A DNA stretch of 31,496 nt from an uncultured Sutterella sp. (GTDB lineage: Bacteria; Pseudomonadota; Gammaproteobacteria; Burkholderiales; Burkholderiaceae_F), in contig URFF01000013.1 of NCBI GenBank assembly GCA_900546995.1, forward strand, positions 1-31,496, written 5' to 3'. Below, piece by piece: positions 29,054 through 31,496 of the stretch. How positions within the stretch are numbered: the first letter of the stretch is position 1; every line of letters begins with the position of its first letter. A program made the translations under genes and the position numbers. The notes under the pieces were generated by a model. It saw nothing but the letters and a program-made list of their open reading frames with translations, did not search any database and was not told the origin of the DNA.

Positions 29054-31367
29054 ATTTCTTTTACAGTCATTACGAGCGCTTGCTGTCGCCTGGTCGCTTT
29101 TATTGGTGCTTTGTTTATCTATCAATGTGTACCATATCGTCAAAGAGGGCATTGATTACGACTTAGCCAACATCTACCCAACCACTTGGGTTGATGATGT
29201 GCGTAGCGCTGCTCAAAAAAACTTGTCCCCCATTAAAAATTACCGAACCATTTTCATGGTTGGATTCTCGGCGGATAAAGCCCGAGATTTTGACGACTAC
29301 ATTACGAAAATCAAACGCGAATGGTCGCCCCCACAATCCTTACAGGCGGTTCAATTCAGCGGCTTGGACATTAACGAATACTTTGCCTTCTATCGCTTAA
29401 TTTCCAACCGCTTGATGAACCTGATTGATCAACACACGGTGATGCAGCTAAGCGATGAAGCGTTGCTTGCCCGCGCTGTTGAGAGCCTCACAGCGGTCGG
29501 CCACTCCACCTTTATCGCCAAGACCGATGACCCACTGGGTTTCTTTGCCCAATGGGCTCAAAAGCGAATGCCTAAAAGCACCTTGCTGCAACGAGGCGAT
29601 ACCCTGAAACTCTACGCAGAAAATAAGGTCTGGGGCATTTTTCTTTACAGAGCCAATGACAATCTTGATGCCTTGAATCCTTTTGCGCTCAACGATTCGA
29701 TCATCCGACTTCAAAATCTTGCCACTCAACTCGACCCTAACGCTGAAATACTTGTTCATGGTCAACCCTATGAAAGTAGTGTGATGGCACGTATTCAAGT
29801 GTCTGAGCTCGTTGCCATCGTCTGCTTTCACATCCTCCTAATTGGCTTTTTGCTGCGTTTATGGAGCCGTTCTAAACGCATGGCATACCTCACCGTTCTT
29901 TGCGTGCTTGCGACCTACACTTTCTCCTTGGCAACCATGGTGGTTGTGTTCCAAAAAATTTCTCTTTGGACGCTAGTGGCCGGAAGCGCTGTCACGGGGC
30001 TTAATGTGGTTTTTGTTGCCCTGTATCTATTCACCCAAAGACTTTACCCAAAAGAAAGTCCGTTAAGAATTCTAGATCGACTTCTCAGTCGCATTGCCTG
30101 GTGTTTGGGGATTGCCATCACGATCGGCGCCATTCTTTATCTGGCGCCGATGCCAACCATCAAACAACTCGGGATCTTTTTCGCCGCTTCGGCTGTCAGT
30201 GGCGCCATTACCCTAATTCTGTTTTTCCCATTTCTTGCCGGGCCGCCTATTGGACAAACTGATTTCACGAAAAAGATGGCCACATATTGCCGGTATTTTC
30301 CCCGCTTTTCATTAGCTCGTTGGCAACGTAAACCCTCAGACTACACGGCTCCATTAACGGCTCTGGCCTTTTTTGTGTTAATTGGGATGTTCCAACTCAA
30401 TTTCCATCAGAGTGTTCGCGATTTCGTCAACATTCCCGATGACGTGGTTCAGGAACACGACAAAGTTGAATCACTGATGATGTTGCCGAACACCACAAAG
30501 TTCTTTTTGATCACCACACCCAGTACTCAAGAAACCTTGATGGCTGAAGAGGCCTTGAGGCTTGTTTTTGTCCAGCGAGGGCTCACCGATGACGGTATGA
30601 CAACGACATGTGTCTCCAAATGGTTCCCATCCATTGAGCGACAGCATCGTATTGAGTACATTCGCCACTTGATGTTTAATAAAGTGCGCAAACCTTTGTC
30701 GGAACTCTTGGAAACTGATATTCGTGAGCCAGATCCTCCACAACTCGACATATCCTTTGAAGAGTGGCTTAACTCGCCCACGGCCTCAACCTCGCGCTAC
30801 CTGTGGTTGGACGTCCCTAATGGCAGCAGCTCCATTATTCAAATTGCCGGTATCGATGATGAAAGTATTCAAAAATTGATTGACCTCTCGCATGCCATTG
30901 CCGGCGCCTCGTATGTTGACACCGAGGCAGATATCGATCATTTGCTTGATCAGTACCGTTTCATTTTTGTCGGAATTTTCGCCCTCTTTGTAGTCTGCTC
31001 AGTTACTGTGAGCCTCTTTCACTACGGTTTTCGTTCTGGCAAAGTGGTTATCCCGCCGTTGATCGGTATTACACTGAGTGTGGCTGTCCTATCTTGGTTT
31101 GGAATGCCGTTTACAGCATTTAGCGCCATTGCCATCAATGCATGCTACGGTTGTGGGATTATTTTGGCCTTGATTTACTTCGCTCACGACGATGACGAAA
31201 CCCGCTTCAGCCTAACGACATTTAGCTTTTTAGCGATGGCAATTTCTTTTGGCATCATCGGCTTAAGCTCAACACCGGGCATTACACAATTTGGCTTGAC
31301 CGGTGCTGTGGCACTCATAGCAACAGGTATCACACTTTTGTTGATTCGCCCCAAAACGAAACACTAA
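29040..31367 (+). CDS. MMPL/RND-family exporter
   Basis: Inner-membrane exporter of 775 residues with the duplicated RND layout: one helix near the N-terminus (about 12-32), a periplasmic domain (about 33-250), five clustered helices (about 255-400), a second single helix (about 435-452), a second periplasmic domain (about 455-635) and five final helices (about 637-770). The length and split match the COG4258-type 'predicted exporters' of aryl-polyene and related lipid clusters. The start is TTG at 29040, inside the LolA-like gene, with AGAGGAGG 7 bases upstream. The next ATG-type starts would remove the first helix. A weak hairpin follows, then the end of a TnpB-type element. Confidence 0.82.
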   Translation: MRIRRFLLQSLRALAVAWSLLLVLCLSINVYHIVKEGIDYDLANIYPTTWVDDVRSAAQKNLSPIKNYRTIFMVGFSADKARDFDDYITKIKREWSPPQSLQAVQFSGLDINEYFAFYRLISNRLMNLIDQHTVMQLSDEALLARAVESLTAVGHSTFIAKTDDPLGFFAQWAQKRMPKSTLLQRGDTLKLYAENKVWGIFLYRANDNLDALNPFALNDSIIRLQNLATQLDPNAEILVHGQPYESSVMARIQVSELVAIVCFHILLIGFLLRLWSRSKRMAYLTVLCVLATYTFSLATMVVVFQKISLWTLVAGSAVTGLNVVFVALYLFTQRLYPKESPLRILDRLLSRIAWCLGIAITIGAILYLAPMPTIKQLGIFFAASAVSGAITLILFFPFLAGPPIGQTDFTKKMATYCRYFPRFSLARWQRKPSDYTAPLTALAFFVLIGMFQLNFHQSVRDFVNIPDDVVQEHDKVESLMMLPNTTKFFLITTPSTQETLMAEEALRLVFVQRGLTDDGMTTTCVSKWFPSIERQHRIEYIRHLMFNKVRKPLSELLETDIREPDPPQLDISFEEWLNSPTASTSRYLWLDVPNGSSSIIQIAGIDDESIQKLIDLSHAIAGASYVDTEADIDHLLDQYRFIFVGIFALFVVCSVTVSLFHYGFRSGKVVIPPLIGITLSVAVLSWFGMPFTAFSAIAINACYGCGIILALIYFAHDDDETRFSLTTFSFLAMAISFGIIGLSSTPGITQFGLTGAVALIATGITLLLIRPKTKH

Positions 31368-31376
31368 ACAATGTTA

Positions 31377-31396
31377 AAGATCTCTACGAAGATCTT
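31377..31396 (+). terminator. Weak hairpin after the MMPL gene
   Basis: AAGATCT (31377-31383) and AGATCTT (31390-31396) form a 7-bp stem with a 6-base loop. There is no T-run. On the minus strand this sequence lies just past the presumed end of the TnpB element, in the place where its guide would be copied. Confidence 0.4.
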
Positions 31397-31404
31397 GTCG
31401 CTTG

Positions 31405-31496
31405 GCTTGACTTCCGCCTCGTCCTGAAGAACGAGGATTCCCTGTTTAGCCTTACGCTTCGCAAGGAGGGTTCCTGCTGCTGACGGGTTGCTCACC
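31405..31496 (-). mobile_element. Right end of an IS200/IS605-family TnpB element with omega-RNA-like stem-loops (partial)
   Basis: Read on the minus strand, the last 90 bases show a hairpin CCTTGCG/CGTAAGG (31450-31466), then GGGAATCCTCG leading into the 8-bp stem CCTCGTTC/GGACGAGG (31417-31436) with a TTCA tetraloop, then CGGAAGTCAAG. This GGAATCC-stem-TTCA-stem-GTCAA pattern is the typical right end of IS605/IS1341-type elements and the scaffold end of their omega RNA. The tnpB gene would lie beyond the right edge, transcribed leftward; its stop may fall near 31452-31495 but the frame cannot be fixed. The element boundary (about 31405) is estimated. Confidence 0.7.

Noticed and set aside
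31365..31496. Open minus-strand frame crossing the element end into the MMPL flank
   Set aside because: It runs through the omega-RNA hairpins and past the presumed element boundary; the opening is likely chance.
1..31496. CRISPR array, prophage or integron
   Set aside because: No regularly spaced repeats, phage structural genes or integrase were seen.

Overview
The window looks like chromosomal DNA of a beta-proteobacterium of the order Burkholderiales, most probably a gut Sutterellaceae member (Parasutterella/Turicimonas-like). The evidence is a moderate GC content, housekeeping blocks in beta-proteobacterial style (nadD-rsfS-rlmH-maf; gmk-rpoZ-spoT with greB nearby), a 6S RNA resembling those of Burkholderiales, and a metabolism built on amino acids, C4-dicarboxylates and fumarate rather than sugars. 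The genus is inference. No phage, plasmid origin or CRISPR array is visible.

Layout. 0-5.5 kb: tRNA-Gly(CCC), trmB, uppP, a 6S RNA, tRNA-Thr(CGT), the methionine ABC transporter genes metN-metI without metQ, a LapA-like membrane protein on the minus strand, and upp. 5.5-7.1 kb: a free-standing diheme fumarate reductase cytochrome b gene behind two identical palindromes, then a small lipoprotein. 7.1-13.5 kb: an accessory nutrient block with an orphan NarL-type regulator, an AllC/HyuC-type amidohydrolase, a DcuC-type carrier, an AbgA-type amidohydrolase and a sodium:solute symporter. 13.7-22.2 kb: housekeeping genes yebC, purD, nadD, a RhtB-type exporter, rsfS, rlmH, maf, gmk, rpoZ and spoT. 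22.2-26.0 kb: two related NSS-family amino-acid transporters flanking the C-terminal remnant of a LysE-type exporter, a possible leader peptide, and tRNA-Ala(GGC)-tRNA-Glu(TTC) on the minus strand. 26.0-31.4 kb: greB (minus), a glycine-zipper lipoprotein, a periplasmic coiled-coil protein, then a DUF3261 lipoprotein - LolA-like protein - MMPL exporter set of the kind found in aryl-polyene/xanthomonadin-type clusters. The last ~90 bases carry, on the minus strand, stem-loops typical of the right end (omega-RNA region) of an IS200/IS605 TnpB element whose coding part lies outside the window.

How the genes work together. The informational genes cover tRNA modification (trmB), ribosome maturation and silencing (rlmH, rsfS), transcription (rpoZ, greB, 6S RNA) and the stringent response (spoT). 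The accessory genes point to import and hydrolysis of amidated or N-acylated amino compounds, amino-acid import and export, and anaerobic fumarate respiration. Related AGGG-N4-CCCT sites lie upstream of both the fumarate reductase subunit gene and the DcuC-type carrier gene, which suggests (inference) shared control. Intrinsic terminators are frequent, and several start codons sit directly against a hairpin with no Shine-Dalgarno sequence.
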